Below are positions 10,002-18,650 of a DNA stretch of 64,000 bases, in pieces. Numbering within the stretch: the stretch's first letter is position 1; each line of letters begins with the position of its first letter. The notes under the pieces were generated by a model. The model was not told the DNA's origin. It did not search any database and saw only the letters and a list, made by a program, of their open reading frames with translations. Where the stretch lies: positions 1,240,001-1,304,000 of the forward strand of contig NZ_BMCE01000001.1 of assembly GCF_014635025.1 (NCBI RefSeq), given 5' to 3'. The DNA is from Fictibacillus barbaricus (GTDB lineage: Bacteria > Bacillota > Bacilli > Bacillales > Fictibacillaceae). Position numbers and translations under genes: made by a program.

Positions 10002-10043
10002 AAAAAGTCCACATTCCTTTTCACTGGAATCGGACTTTTTTTT
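10002..10043 (+). terminator. Terminator of ald
   Basis: Stem AAAAAGTCC...CATTCC paired with GGAAT...GGACTTTTT (small internal mismatch), ending in eight T. Confidence 0.85.
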
Positions 10044-10111
10044 CATTCTATAATAGGGTATGTAAGGATAGAAGAATATAGTAAACCAATTGATTGAAGG
10101 GAGCAGGTAAG

Positions 10112-10792
10112 ATGAGAGTAACATATCACGGACATTCAGTGCTGGAGATTAAAACGCGAGATCATTCGATTTGGATAGACCCTTTTATTAACGGAAACGG
10201 ACAAGCTGCTATTAAAGTGGGAGACATTACAGCAGATGTTATTCTATTGACTCATGGCCATAATGATCATGTTGGTGACACAGTTGAGATCGCAAAAGCT
10301 AACAACAGTTTAGTTGTAGCACCTTTTGAACTGGCAGAATATATCGGATCACTAGGAGTGGAAACACATCCAATGCATATTGGCGGAAGCCGCACGTTTG
10401 ATTTTGGAAAAGTAAAGTTTACTCAAGCTTTCCATGGTTCAAGTTTTACACAAGAAGACGGCACGGTTGTCTATACCGGTATGCCAGCAGGTATTTTATT
10501 TTCACACGGTGGCAAAACTTTATACCATGCAGGAGATACAGCTCTTTTCTCAGATATGAAATTGATCGGAGAATTTGAGAAACCAGACGTAGCCTTCTTG
10601 CCGATAGGGGATAATTTTACAATGGGTCCTGAAGACGCCCTCATTGCTGCAAAATGGATCGGTGCCAACTTGACTGTTCCTATTCATTACAATACGTTCC
10701 CTGTTATTGAGCAAGATCCAGAGAGTACTTTCACATCCAAACTCGGTAATAAGGGAAAGGTGCTTCAAAGCGGTGAAAGCTTAAACGTATAA
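10112..10792 (+). CDS. ytkL: YtkL, UPF0173 metal-dependent hydrolase
   Basis: Metallo-beta-lactamase-fold hydrolase of 226 residues, the length of B. subtilis YtkL. The zinc motif [10 protein letters not shown] (HxHxDH) lies near residue 50; further metal ligands are in [16 protein letters not shown] and the C-terminal VPIHYNT. The ATG at 10112 is used because AAGGGAG is 8 bases upstream and [15 protein letters not shown] is the family N-terminus. The physiological substrate is unknown. Confidence 0.9.
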   Translation: MRVTYHGHSVLEIKTRDHSIWIDPFINGNGQAAIKVGDITADVILLTHGHNDHVGDTVEIAKANNSLVVAPFELAEYIGSLGVETHPMHIGGSRTFDFGKVKFTQAFHGSSFTQEDGTVVYTGMPAGILFSHGGKTLYHAGDTALFSDMKLIGEFEKPDVAFLPIGDNFTMGPEDALIAAKWIGANLTVPIHYNTFPVIEQDPESTFTSKLGNKGKVLQSGESLNV

Positions 10793-10850
10793 TTGATTCT
10801 AACCTCTCTTTCTATGCATACGAATGATAGTAAGGGAGGTTGTATTTATT

Positions 10851-11093
10851 ATGAGCCAGGAAAAAATCGCAAAGCTATTAATGTTAATCGTGCTGCTTTA
10901 TGTAGCCATTCCGGTTTTATCATTCGATGGACCGCCTATGCAAAAGATATTTACCTTTGCATGGAGCGGGTTTGCGTGTATGTTACTGATGAGTATTCTA
11001 TTTAAAAGAAATCCTTTCAATAAAAAGGCCATCAAGAAACAAAGTAGTCTTGAAAATCAAAAAACGAGAAAAAGAATGCACACGGGAAGTTGA
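10851..11093 (+). CDS. Small membrane protein, 80 residues
   Basis: I do not recognise the family with confidence. The ATG at 10851 follows AAGGGAGGT by 10 bases. Two membrane segments are visible (about residues 5-23, LLMLIVLLYVAIPVLSF, and 32-50), joined by a short polar loop containing a PP pair. A strongly basic cytoplasmic tail follows (KRNPFNKKAIKKQ and on to residue 80), so a positive-inside topology with both ends in the cytoplasm is likely. It sits between ytkL and ytoI, with no terminator from ytkL. Confidence 0.65.
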   Translation: MSQEKIAKLLMLIVLLYVAIPVLSFDGPPMQKIFTFAWSGFACMLLMSILFKRNPFNKKAIKKQSSLENQKTRKRMHTGS

Positions 11094-11176
11094 GTTTCTG
11101 TTTTAATGCCTGTATAATCTGTATTAGTCAATTAACAAAAACAGATAGATACAGGTAAAAAGGAACGGTGAATGTA

Positions 11177-12493
11177 ATGCTAACAAAGCATGAACAAATA
11201 TTGCAGCATATTTTGAACCTTGATGTCGGATCAAAAATCTCCGTTCGGCAAATAGCTAAAGATTTAACCGTAAGTGAAGGTACTGCTTATCGTGCGATTA
11301 AAGAAGCTGAGAACCAGGGAATTGTTAGTACCATCGAACGTGTGGGTACCATTCGTATTGAAAGGCAAGCAAAGAGCAGTATCGAAAAATTAACATTCGC
11401 TGAAGTGGTCAATATTGTTGAAGGACAAGTGCTTGGCGGACGGGCAGGACTTCATAAAACACTGCATAAGTTTGTCATTGGCGCCATGAAACTAGAAGCG
11501 ATGATGAGATATGTAGACGCGGGCAGCTTATTAATCGTAGGTAACCGGGTAAATGCCCATGAATTAGGACTTAAAGCAGGCAGTGCGATCCTAGTAACAG
11601 GGGGCTTTGATACAGAGGATGAAGTGAAGAGACTTGCTGACGAACTTGAGCTGCCGGTTATTTCAACGAGTTATGATACGTTTACCGTGGCAACCATGAT
11701 CAACAAGGCCATTCATGATCGTTTAATCAAAAAGGATATCGTTTTGGCATCTGATATATTAATTCCTATCGATGAAACTCACTATCTCTTTCAACATGAT
11801 AAAGTACAGCGATGGCATGAGTTGAATCAGAAGACGATGCATAGCCGTTATCCTGTTGTTGATCAATCTAATCGTGTCACAGGTGTTGTTACCTCCAAGG
11901 ACATTATTGGTGTACCTATGAGCATGCAAGTAGAAAAGGTGATGACACGTGCACCACTAACGGTTACCGAAAAAACGTCGGTTGCCGCATGTGCTCATAT
12001 GATGATTTGGGAAGGAATCGAATTACTTCCTGTAATAGGTTCTTCTCATAAATTGATTGGAATTTTAACAAGGCAAGATGTATTAAAAGCTATGCAGATG
12101 ATGCAGAAGCAGCCGCAAGTTGGTGCAACCTTCGACGACCTGATCACAACAGAATTAAAAGAATTAAAGTCAGACCATGAAATAAGATTTTCCTGCAGAA
12201 TTACCCCACAGATGACAAACCATCTAGGGACAGTTTCATACGGTGTACTAATGACATTAGTCACTGAGACAGCACGTAAAGCTTTAAGAAAAATTAAAAA
12301 AGGTGATCTCGTTGTTGAGAACGTAACCTTCTACTATATTAAGCCCGTTCAGATTGATAGTGATATCGAATTGATTCCAAGAGTGCTAGAAGTGAGCCGC
12401 AAATTTGGAAAAGTTGATGTAGAGATCCATCATGATGGCAAGATTGTTGGAAAAGCGATGATGATGGCTCAGCTGCTAGATCACCGTTCATAA
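11177..12493 (+). CDS. ytoI: YtoI, HTH-DRTGG-CBS-hotdog regulatory protein
   Basis: 438 residues with four modules in series: an N-terminal winged-helix DNA-binding segment (residues 1-60, KISVRQIAKDLTVSEGTAYR), a DRTGG domain (about 70-180), a pair of CBS domains (about 190-310) that usually bind adenylate nucleotides, and a C-terminal hotdog thioesterase-like domain (about 330-438, YGVLMTLVTETARKAL). The combination suggests a ligand-sensing DNA-binding protein. The ATG at 11177 is preferred over an in-frame GTG nine bases upstream that lies too close to AAAAAGGAA. B. subtilis YtoI has 439 residues and the same place beside ytpI and nrnA. Confidence 0.9.
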   Translation: MLTKHEQILQHILNLDVGSKISVRQIAKDLTVSEGTAYRAIKEAENQGIVSTIERVGTIRIERQAKSSIEKLTFAEVVNIVEGQVLGGRAGLHKTLHKFVIGAMKLEAMMRYVDAGSLLIVGNRVNAHELGLKAGSAILVTGGFDTEDEVKRLADELELPVISTSYDTFTVATMINKAIHDRLIKKDIVLASDILIPIDETHYLFQHDKVQRWHELNQKTMHSRYPVVDQSNRVTGVVTSKDIIGVPMSMQVEKVMTRAPLTVTEKTSVAACAHMMIWEGIELLPVIGSSHKLIGILTRQDVLKAMQMMQKQPQVGATFDDLITTELKELKSDHEIRFSCRITPQMTNHLGTVSYGVLMTLVTETARKALRKIKKGDLVVENVTFYYIKPVQIDSDIELIPRVLEVSRKFGKVDVEIHHDGKIVGKAMMMAQLLDHRS

Positions 12494-12496
12494 TAT

Positions 12497-12526
12497 AAAA
12501 AGTCCCTGTATAAGGGACTTTTTTAT
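12497..12526. terminator. Bidirectional terminator between ytoI and ytpI
   Basis: 10-bp stem AAAAGTCCCT/AGGGACTTTT with a 6-base loop and T-runs in both directions; it serves the convergent pair. Confidence 0.9.
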
Positions 12527-12537
12527 CAATAACTTCT

Positions 12538-12834
12538 TTAATTTTTTTGTGCTTCTTGTCGTGCAAGCGTAAGAAAATGCTTATACATCTTATAGTTCAT
12601 GATCAACAGAACGATACCGTATGCTAAAAAGATAAGTGCGACCCATAATTGCACACGGCCTTCAACCGCTGTTAATTCGTTCAATCCGAATGAAGCTAAG
12701 AATGCACCGAGTGCCATTTTTGCTTTTGTTCCTGTCCAGCGTTTTAAGAAAGGTTCTTTTGCACGTACTTCTGATACTTTATAAAACACATATAGAGCAA
12801 AAGAAAGTATAATAAGAATAATAAAAATCGGCAT
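12538..12834 (-). CDS. ytpI: YtpI-like membrane protein
   Basis: 98-residue integral membrane protein. Three hydrophobic segments are visible: residues 2-20 (PIFIILIILSFALYVF), about 40-58 (MALGAFLASFGLNEL) and about 65-83 (LWVALIFLAYGIVLLIM), with basic loops RAKEPFLKRWTGTKAK between the first two. The ATG at 12834 follows GGGGGAA; an upstream in-frame GTG overlaps that site. Length and position between ytoI and nrnA match B. subtilis YtpI. Function unknown. Confidence 0.82.
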   Translation of the reverse strand: MPIFIILIILSFALYVFYKVSEVRAKEPFLKRWTGTKAKMALGAFLASFGLNELTAVEGRVQLWVALIFLAYGIVLLIMNYKMYKHFLTLARQEAQKN

Positions 12835-12867
12835 TAAAAATTCCCCCACGTATTTACTCCACTTTAT

Positions 12868-12881
12868 TGTAAACGTTTAAA
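12868..12881 (+). promoter_or_regulatory. CRE-like palindrome between ytpI and nrnA
   Basis: TGTAAACGTTTAAA contains the perfect 10-bp palindrome TAAACGTTTA (12870-12879) and fits the CcpA cre at about 13 of 14 positions. It lies in the 85-bp divergent spacer. It may be a catabolite-control site for either gene, or chance in AT-rich sequence. Confidence 0.3.
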
Positions 12882-12919
12882 ACCATAATTGCCACAACGA
12901 CGTCAAAAAGGAGTTTGCT

Positions 12920-13867
12920 ATGAGAGAGGAAATCTTAAAGAAAATTCAACAATATGATCGAATTATCATTCATCGTCATGTTAGACCAGACCCAGATGCA
13001 CTAGGATCACAAGGCGGCCTTGCTTCTATTATTCAAGCAAGTTTTCCCGAAAAGGAAGTTTTTGTAGTAGGGGAAGAAGACGCTGGGCTACTATTTCTAA
13101 ACAAAATGAATGAGATTGAAGATGAGATGTATAACGGCTCTTTAGTCATTATTTGTGATACAGCAAACTCTCCTCGTATCAGTGATCCGCGTTACAGATT
13201 AGGAGATTTTGTTATCAAGATCGACCATCACCCGAATGAAGACCCGTATGGAGATCTGGTCTGGGTGGATACAACAGCAAGTTCTACTTCTGAAATGATT
13301 ATGGATCTATATCTTTCAGGAGCGGATTCAGGTCTTAAGTTAAATGACCGGGGAGCAAGGCTTTTATATGCTGGAATAATAGGGGATACAGGACGTTTCT
13401 TATTTTCGAACACCTCTATGAAAACACATCGGTACACGGCTCTTCTACTAGAGACAGGGTTTTCACCATCTGAGGTTCATGAAAATTTGTACAAGATATC
13501 AGAAAAACTAGTAAGGTTAAACGGATATGTATTACAGCATTTCTCCATTGTTGATGATTGTGTGGGCTATATCCATCTAACAAGTGATACATTAAAGGAA
13601 TTCAACACGAGTGCTAGTGAAGCGTCCCTTCTTGTTAACTCTTTTTCTCATGTTGAAGGGCTCCTTGCGTGGGTTTTCTTTGTAGATGAGCCTGATCAGA
13701 TCAGAGTCAGGCTGCGCTCAAAAGGACCGGTCGTGAATAAGGTTGCTGTGAAATTTAATGGTGGAGGCCATCCGAGAGCGTCAGGAGCAACGGTTTATAC
13801 GGAAGAGGAAACGCAGTCGGTGCTTGCTGAGCTTAGAAAACTTTGTAAAGAATATAAAGCAAAATAA
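12920..13867 (+). CDS. nrnA: NrnA, DHH/DHHA1 oligoribonuclease and pAp phosphatase
   Basis: Degrades RNA fragments of two to five nucleotides and dephosphorylates 3'-phosphoadenosine 5'-phosphate. 315 residues. The DHH domain shows HRHVRPDPDALGSQGGL (residues 14-30), the second metal site in VIICDTANSPR (about 78), the DHH signature KIDHHPNED (about 102) and, near the C-terminus, the DHHA1 glycine motif FNGGGHPRASGA. AAAAAGGAG precedes the ATG. Monocistronic, ending at its own terminator. Confidence 0.93.
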   Translation: MREEILKKIQQYDRIIIHRHVRPDPDALGSQGGLASIIQASFPEKEVFVVGEEDAGLLFLNKMNEIEDEMYNGSLVIICDTANSPRISDPRYRLGDFVIKIDHHPNEDPYGDLVWVDTTASSTSEMIMDLYLSGADSGLKLNDRGARLLYAGIIGDTGRFLFSNTSMKTHRYTALLLETGFSPSEVHENLYKISEKLVRLNGYVLQHFSIVDDCVGYIHLTSDTLKEFNTSASEASLLVNSFSHVEGLLAWVFFVDEPDQIRVRLRSKGPVVNKVAVKFNGGGHPRASGATVYTEEETQSVLAELRKLCKEYKAK

Positions 13868-13894
13868 AAAAGGCCTCATCGGGGGGCCTTTTTA
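13866..13894. terminator. Terminator of nrnA
   Basis: 9-bp stem AAAAAGGCC/GGCCTTTTT with a 10-base loop; symmetric enough to work for the minus-strand gene at 13917 as well. Confidence 0.85.
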
Positions 13895-13916
13895 CACGTA
13901 ATGAGAGCGTGTGAAA

Positions 13917-14102
13917 TTAGTTTCCTTTTTCAGGGATAAACCAAGAGCCAACATCTGTTACATCTTCATGCACTTTTAAGTTTAACTTTGCAAGCTCTCT
14001 TTTGATTAGGTCTGCTACTTCTTTTGTTTCTGCAAATGCTGAGAAGCCATTTTGTAATTCCTTCACCTTTTCACGGGCAAGTTCTTTTCGATTAATAATC
14101 AT
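13917..14102 (-). CDS. Hypothetical protein, 61 residues
   Basis: Begins at ATG 14102 behind GGGGGGAAAA and reads MIINRKELAREKVKELQNGF. It is a small mixed-charge soluble protein with a helical N-terminal half and a C-terminal strand-like part (LKVHEDVTDVGSWFIPEKGN). It lies between nrnA and ytrI, where bacilli carry a short conserved gene, but I cannot name it safely. No membrane segment or motif. Confidence 0.6.
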   Translation of the reverse strand: MIINRKELAREKVKELQNGFSAFAETKEVADLIKRELAKLNLKVHEDVTDVGSWFIPEKGN

Positions 14103-14224
14103 GTAGTTTTCCCCCCAATATTCACTTCTTATTACTCGTATTTTATACAAAATAAGGAGGGATTGCTATTTCTTTGCCCAAAGATTCATAAAAACGTAAT
14201 ATTTCACCCATTATTTATGCATAA

Positions 14225-14737
14225 TCATTCACTTGCTTTTGCTGATATATAAATTCTAAGTATGCCATTGTATAAATAAAGATGGTCAATATTAACTCTA
14301 TAAGCTTGTTCATCATCATCAATACGATAGGGTTTATTTTCAATAGCCTGGAAAAGTAAAGTATTACTTTTAGCAATGGTTTCTGTATCTTCTCCCATTA
14401 AATGTTCGAGATCATCTTCAACCGCTTTTATTAAATGCACCCTCGTTAGATTAGATAATTTCTTAGAGTTTATTTCTGAGAAACGTACATTAATCTCGTG
14501 CAGTTTAAACTTTTTTGCAAGTTCTTTATTCGCTTTTTCATCATCAGACGTAAGGATTTCGTTTTTCTTTTCTAAATCTGTAATGATGAGTTTCTGGTCA
14601 TCGATCCTATGGATTAGCCTTTCATGAGCTAAACCGCCTTGTATTAAAAAAAACGCCCAGCCGATAATAAATCCAATCGCTATGCCAGCAAAAAAACGCT
14701 GGTAGCCTTTTCGTTGATATAGCGGGGGAATCCTCAT
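14225..14737 (-). CDS. ytrI: Sporulation membrane protein YtrI
   Basis: 170 residues. A single membrane segment near the N-terminus (FFAGIAIGFIIGWAFFLIQGG, about residues 16-35) is followed by a coiled-coil stretch (HRIDDQKLIITDLEKKNEIL) and an extracytoplasmic domain ending in VNIDHLYLYNGILRIYISAK. The ATG at 14737 is used: it shares one base with the ytrH stop (TGATG) and has AGGAGA upstream. It is needed for full sporulation in B. subtilis, where it is expressed in the mother cell with ytrH. Confidence 0.87.
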   Translation of the reverse strand: MRIPPLYQRKGYQRFFAGIAIGFIIGWAFFLIQGGLAHERLIHRIDDQKLIITDLEKKNEILTSDDEKANKELAKKFKLHEINVRFSEINSKKLSNLTRVHLIKAVEDDLEHLMGEDTETIAKSNTLLFQAIENKPYRIDDDEQAYRVNIDHLYLYNGILRIYISAKASE

Positions 14738-15069
14738 CAGTTGATATTCTCCTGGCTGAGCCACTGAATTAACTGCATGGCTGTGTTAGCTCCTGCAATT
14801 GCAACAAAGATATAAGTTAATTGTTTAAAGATCTCAATCGTCGCTCCGTTTTCAAAACTTCTTTCAAAGTTTGTGATGGTATCAAATGTCCCGCCAATCG
14901 CAGCGACGATCGCCCATATTTTTAGCTTTTTAGCCAGCTCCATCATTTCTAGTATCGGAGCTTTCCCTACAAGAAAAGCCGCGAGTCCGCCGATTAATGC
15001 ACCGCCTAATAGTACACCAAAAGCAATAGCAAAATCTAAGATTATGTTAGCAAAAAAATCCCGTACCAT
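14737..15069 (-). CDS. ytrH: Sporulation membrane protein YtrH
   Basis: 110-residue integral membrane protein with three hydrophobic segments: FAIAFGVLLGGALIGGLAAF (about 14-33), IWAIVAAIGGTFDTI (about 52-66) and IFVAIAGANTAMQLI (about 87-101). AGGAGGAT lies before the ATG. It forms a two-gene operon with ytrI, joined by a one-base stop/start overlap. A candidate SigE promoter lies immediately upstream, which agrees with mother-cell expression in B. subtilis. Confidence 0.9.
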   Translation of the reverse strand: MVRDFFANIILDFAIAFGVLLGGALIGGLAAFLVGKAPILEMMELAKKLKIWAIVAAIGGTFDTITNFERSFENGATIEIFKQLTYIFVAIAGANTAMQLIQWLSQENIN

Positions 15070-15090
15070 GAGAATCCTCCTCTCCTACTC

Positions 15091-15119
15091 AATGTATGGA
15101 CAACAACTACAGAGTATGC
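15091..15119 (-). promoter_or_regulatory. Candidate SigE promoter of ytrHI
   Basis: Reading the minus strand: -35 GCATACT (15119-15113), 14-bp spacer, -10 CATACATT (15098-15091). This fits the mother-cell SigE consensus (GKCATATT, 13-15 bp, CATACAnT) and ends 22 bases before the ytrH start. Confidence 0.6.
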
Positions 15120-15166
15120 TCGTTTCATAATAGAATCAGAAAACTTGACAGATAAAACCTGTTTCA

Positions 15167-15195
15167 TTAACACACACAGACTTCTGTACTATAAT
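15167..15195 (+). promoter_or_regulatory. dnaE promoter
   Basis: TTAACA (15167-15172), 17-bp spacer, perfect TATAAT (15190-15195). Transcription would begin near 15202, which bears on the choice of the dnaE start codon. Confidence 0.75.
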
Positions 15196-15230
15196 GGAGG
15201 TGCAAACAGGTGCGAAAAGGAAGTGAAGGT

Positions 15231-18200
15231 ATGGGATTTGTCCCCTTGCATATACATAGTGAATATTCGCTTCTAGAAAGCTCTTGCCGTATTGAAGGGC
15301 TTATTACCCGAGCAGTAGAAATGGGTTATTCCTCATTGGCTTTGACCGATAAAGCAAATATGTACGGTGCATTAAAATTTTACACCGCATGTATAAAGGC
15401 AGGACTACAGCCGATTATTGGGTTGGAAGCTGAAATAGGCAAAGAGCACCAAAACAATAAAGCCAAAATACGGTCTACATACAAAATTCTTCTATATGCC
15501 ATGAACATGGACGGGTATAAAAATCTATTAAAACTTACAACCCTTATGCAAACAAAGCAGGAAGGGGAAGTTTCACCGGTTACTCATGAGGAACTTTCAA
15601 TCCATTCTGAAGGACTGATTGCTGTTTCCGCTGGTCCAGAAGGAGAGATCCAACAGTACCTATCTAAAGAAGACCGTGAAAAAAATCAAATAAATAGATT
15701 GCTTGAATTTTATATGTACTGGTTTCCTGGGCGCTTCTATCTCGGTCTTGAAGACCATGAAACAGGCTTTGAAAAAACGTTAAACCTGCAGCTGCAAGCA
15801 CTCTCAAGGAAGTTTCACATACCGTTGATCTGTACCCATGAAACATACTATGTGAATAAGGAAGATTCACATGCACATGATATTCTTCTTTGCATTAAAC
15901 AAGGTGAGAAAATTAATAATTCTGAGCGATATAAACTTCCAACAGGCGAGTATTATCTAAAATCACAATTTGAGATGGAACAGATGTTTTCACATGTTCC
16001 AGAAGCAGTTGAAGAAACGGCCAAACTTGCACAGAGATGCTCATTAGAACTCACTTTTGGGGAGATCGCCCTTCCGAAGTACCCTGTTCCAAGTCATTTG
16101 GACAGCAATGCATTTTTAACGGAGCTATGTGAAAAGGGTCTTTCAAAGAGATATGAAACCATTACGCCTGAGATTAAAAAAAGGCTTTCTTATGAACTAA
16201 ATATCATTAAGAATATGAATTTTGAAGACTACTTTTTGATCGTTTGGGATTTCATGAAATTTGCACATGACGAAAAGATGATCACCGGCCCAGGTAGAGG
16301 GTCGGCTGCAGGTTCATTAGTGGCTTATGTTCTCGAGATTACGAACGTTGATCCAATACATCATCAACTTATTTTTGAACGGTTTCTAAATCCAGAGCGT
16401 GTTACAATGCCAGATATCGATATTGATTTTCCGGACAACCGCCGGGATGAAGTCTTAAGATATGTAGCCAGAAAATATGGAACAGACTATGTTGCCCAAA
16501 TTATTACTTTTGGTACGCTAGCAGCCAGAGCTGCCATAAGAGACGCCGGAAGAGTAATGGATTTTGCGCCTTCACTTATAGATTTAACCGCTAAGAAAAT
16601 ACCTTCTAGACCAGGGATATCATTAAAGGATGCATTAAAAGAATCGGCTGGATTACAGCAAGCTTATGATGCAGATCCCGATGTAAAGAAACTCGTAAGT
16701 ATTGCCATGACACTTGAGGGATTGCCTCGGCATGTTTCTACACATGCAGCAGGAGTTGTGTTATCAGGAGCTCCACTCGTTCAAAAGGTCCCTTTACAGG
16801 CGGGGCATGAAGGAATACCGCTCACACAATATAGTATGGAATGGCTTGAGGCATCCGGACTTTTAAAGATGGACTTCTTAGGTTTACGAAACTTATCTTT
16901 AATTGAAAATATTTTGGTCTCTATTGAAAAGAACGAAAAAGTGAAAATCAATCTGAATGATATTCCTTTTACAGATGCAAAGACGTTCGACCTTCTTGCA
17001 AAAGGTGATACCACGGGTGTCTTCCAGTTAGAATCAGACGGGATGAGAAAAGTTCTGCAGCAGCTTAAACCAACCGAGTTTGAGGATATTGTGGCTGTAA
17101 ACGCACTCTATCGACCAGGTCCGATGCAGAACATCCCAGATTATATAGCAGGAAAAAACGGGCAAAAGACCGTTGAATATATGCATCCGGATCTTGAACC
17201 GATATTAAAGTCCACGTATGGTGTAATCGTCTACCAAGAGCAAATTATGCAGATTGCAACAAAACTAGCAGGATTTACACTTGGTGAAGCAGATCTATTA
17301 AGAAGAGCGGTTGGTAAAAAGAAACGTGATATTTTAGTCAGGGAGCGCGAACATTTTGTTGCAGGCTGTTTAAAACAAGGCTATGATGAAAAGTCTGCTG
17401 ATGCTTTATATGATCTTATTGTTCGGTTTGCTGATTACGGATTTCCACGAAGCCATGCTGTAGCTTACAGTGTAATCGCATATCAGCTCGCTTTTTTAAA
17501 AGCTAATTATCCCGCATATTTTATGGCAGCATTACTTTCAAGCGTTATTGGCAATCATGATAAAGTTAATCAGTATATAAAAGAGTCAGAACAAAAGGGA
17601 ATTCCTGTACTGCCTCCTTCTATAAAAAAAAGCAGTGCTGTTTTTTCCTCAGAAGGATCTAAAATCTTATTTGGACTATTAGCAGTAAAGAACGTTGGTC
17701 TAAATGCAATAAAAACGTTAATGGAAGAGAATGCAAAAGAACCATTTCAAGACCTTTTTGATATTTGTGCAAGATGTCCTCAAAAATTAGTAAATAAACG
17801 AACACTTGAATCGTTGATCTTTGCTGGAGCCATGGATGATCTTGGGGAAGACAGAGCAGTACTGCTGGCTTCTCTTGAAACGGCAATCGAATATGGTGAA
17901 GAGTTTCAAGAAATCTCACGAAAGAATCAAATGTATCTGTTTGATGATGATATCAATCTCCCTAAACCATCTTATGTGTCAGTTCAGCCGTTTCAAAACG
18001 GTGAAAGACTTAAGTTTGAGAAGGAAGCACTTGGTTTCTTCTTTTCCTCTCATCCGCTGCAGAGATATCGATCTATCTTAGCAAGCTGGAAAGCGGCAAA
18101 TGTTCGTGAGATACAAGAGAAAACGTCCTCTGTCCGTCTTGGCGTTCTAGTGGACAAGGTACGTGTCATTAAAACAAAAAAAGGGGAACTTATGGCCTTT

Positions 18201-18614
18201 CTTACCATTAGTGATGAAAGCGGAGAGATAGAGGCAGTAGCTTTTCCAAAAGTATATGAGACCTATCACGGTATTCTGCAAAAAGGAGAACAATTATTTT
18301 TAGAAGGAAGTGTGGAAGAGCGTAACGAATCACTACAGATACTTATAAATAGATGTAAGCTGCTTTCAGAACTCAAAACCAATGATCAACCTACTGTATT
18401 TATAAAAATTGATAAGCACCATCAGTCACCCCAGCATCTAAATGCAGTAAAGACGATCTTGGAGCAGTCTAGAGGCAGCATACCTGTTGTACTCATCTAT
18501 GAAGAAAACAGGCAAAAAGTTCAAATCTCACAAAAAGTACATGCTGATGAGAACCTGCTTTTAGAATTGCAATCTGTTATTGGTAAGGGTAATGTCGTCT
18601 TTAGAAGAAATTAA
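15231..18614 (+). CDS. dnaE: DNA polymerase III alpha subunit DnaE
   Basis: Second replicative polymerase of low-GC Gram-positives, which extends RNA primers before PolC takes over. 1127 residues (B. subtilis 1115). Order: PHP domain (1-200, HIHSEYSLLESS), palm with GPGRGSAAGSLVAYVLEIT and the catalytic aspartates in PDIDIDFPDNRRDEV (about residue 400), fingers with NALYRPGPMQNIPDYIAGK, helix-hairpin-helix and a C-terminal OB fold (VRLGVLVDKVRVIKTKKGE). No exonuclease insertion. The ATG at 15231 aligns with the family start; an in-frame GTG at 15210 has a better-looking ribosome site, but that site overlaps the promoter. Confidence 0.97.
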   Translation: MGFVPLHIHSEYSLLESSCRIEGLITRAVEMGYSSLALTDKANMYGALKFYTACIKAGLQPIIGLEAEIGKEHQNNKAKIRSTYKILLYAMNMDGYKNLLKLTTLMQTKQEGEVSPVTHEELSIHSEGLIAVSAGPEGEIQQYLSKEDREKNQINRLLEFYMYWFPGRFYLGLEDHETGFEKTLNLQLQALSRKFHIPLICTHETYYVNKEDSHAHDILLCIKQGEKINNSERYKLPTGEYYLKSQFEMEQMFSHVPEAVEETAKLAQRCSLELTFGEIALPKYPVPSHLDSNAFLTELCEKGLSKRYETITPEIKKRLSYELNIIKNMNFEDYFLIVWDFMKFAHDEKMITGPGRGSAAGSLVAYVLEITNVDPIHHQLIFERFLNPERVTMPDIDIDFPDNRRDEVLRYVARKYGTDYVAQIITFGTLAARAAIRDAGRVMDFAPSLIDLTAKKIPSRPGISLKDALKESAGLQQAYDADPDVKKLVSIAMTLEGLPRHVSTHAAGVVLSGAPLVQKVPLQAGHEGIPLTQYSMEWLEASGLLKMDFLGLRNLSLIENILVSIEKNEKVKINLNDIPFTDAKTFDLLAKGDTTGVFQLESDGMRKVLQQLKPTEFEDIVAVNALYRPGPMQNIPDYIAGKNGQKTVEYMHPDLEPILKSTYGVIVYQEQIMQIATKLAGFTLGEADLLRRAVGKKKRDILVREREHFVAGCLKQGYDEKSADALYDLIVRFADYGFPRSHAVAYSVIAYQLAFLKANYPAYFMAALLSSVIGNHDKVNQYIKESEQKGIPVLPPSIKKSSAVFSSEGSKILFGLLAVKNVGLNAIKTLMEENAKEPFQDLFDICARCPQKLVNKRTLESLIFAGAMDDLGEDRAVLLASLETAIEYGEEFQEISRKNQMYLFDDDINLPKPSYVSVQPFQNGERLKFEKEALGFFFSSHPLQRYRSILASWKAANVREIQEKTSSVRLGVLVDKVRVIKTKKGELMAFLTISDESGEIEAVAFPKVYETYHGILQKGEQLFLEGSVEERNESLQILINRCKLLSELKTNDQPTVFIKIDKHHQSPQHLNAVKTILEQSRGSIPVVLIYEENRQKVQISQKVHADENLLLELQSVIGKGNVVFRRN

Positions 18615-18618
18615 TAAC

Positions 18619-18646
18619 TTTACAGCTTGTTAACATTTGTTATAAT
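18619..18646 (+). promoter_or_regulatory. Promoter of the malic enzyme-accDA operon
   Basis: TTTACA (18619-18624), 16-bp spacer, TATAAT (18641-18646) with an extended TG at 18638-18639. Predicted start near 18653. Confidence 0.75.
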
Positions 18647-18650
18647 TAAT

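Noticed and set aside
10793-11005. Frame overlapping the small membrane protein gene at 10851
   Set aside because: Out of frame with the good ribosome site AAGGGAGGT; the product lacks the hydrophobic pattern seen in the other frame.
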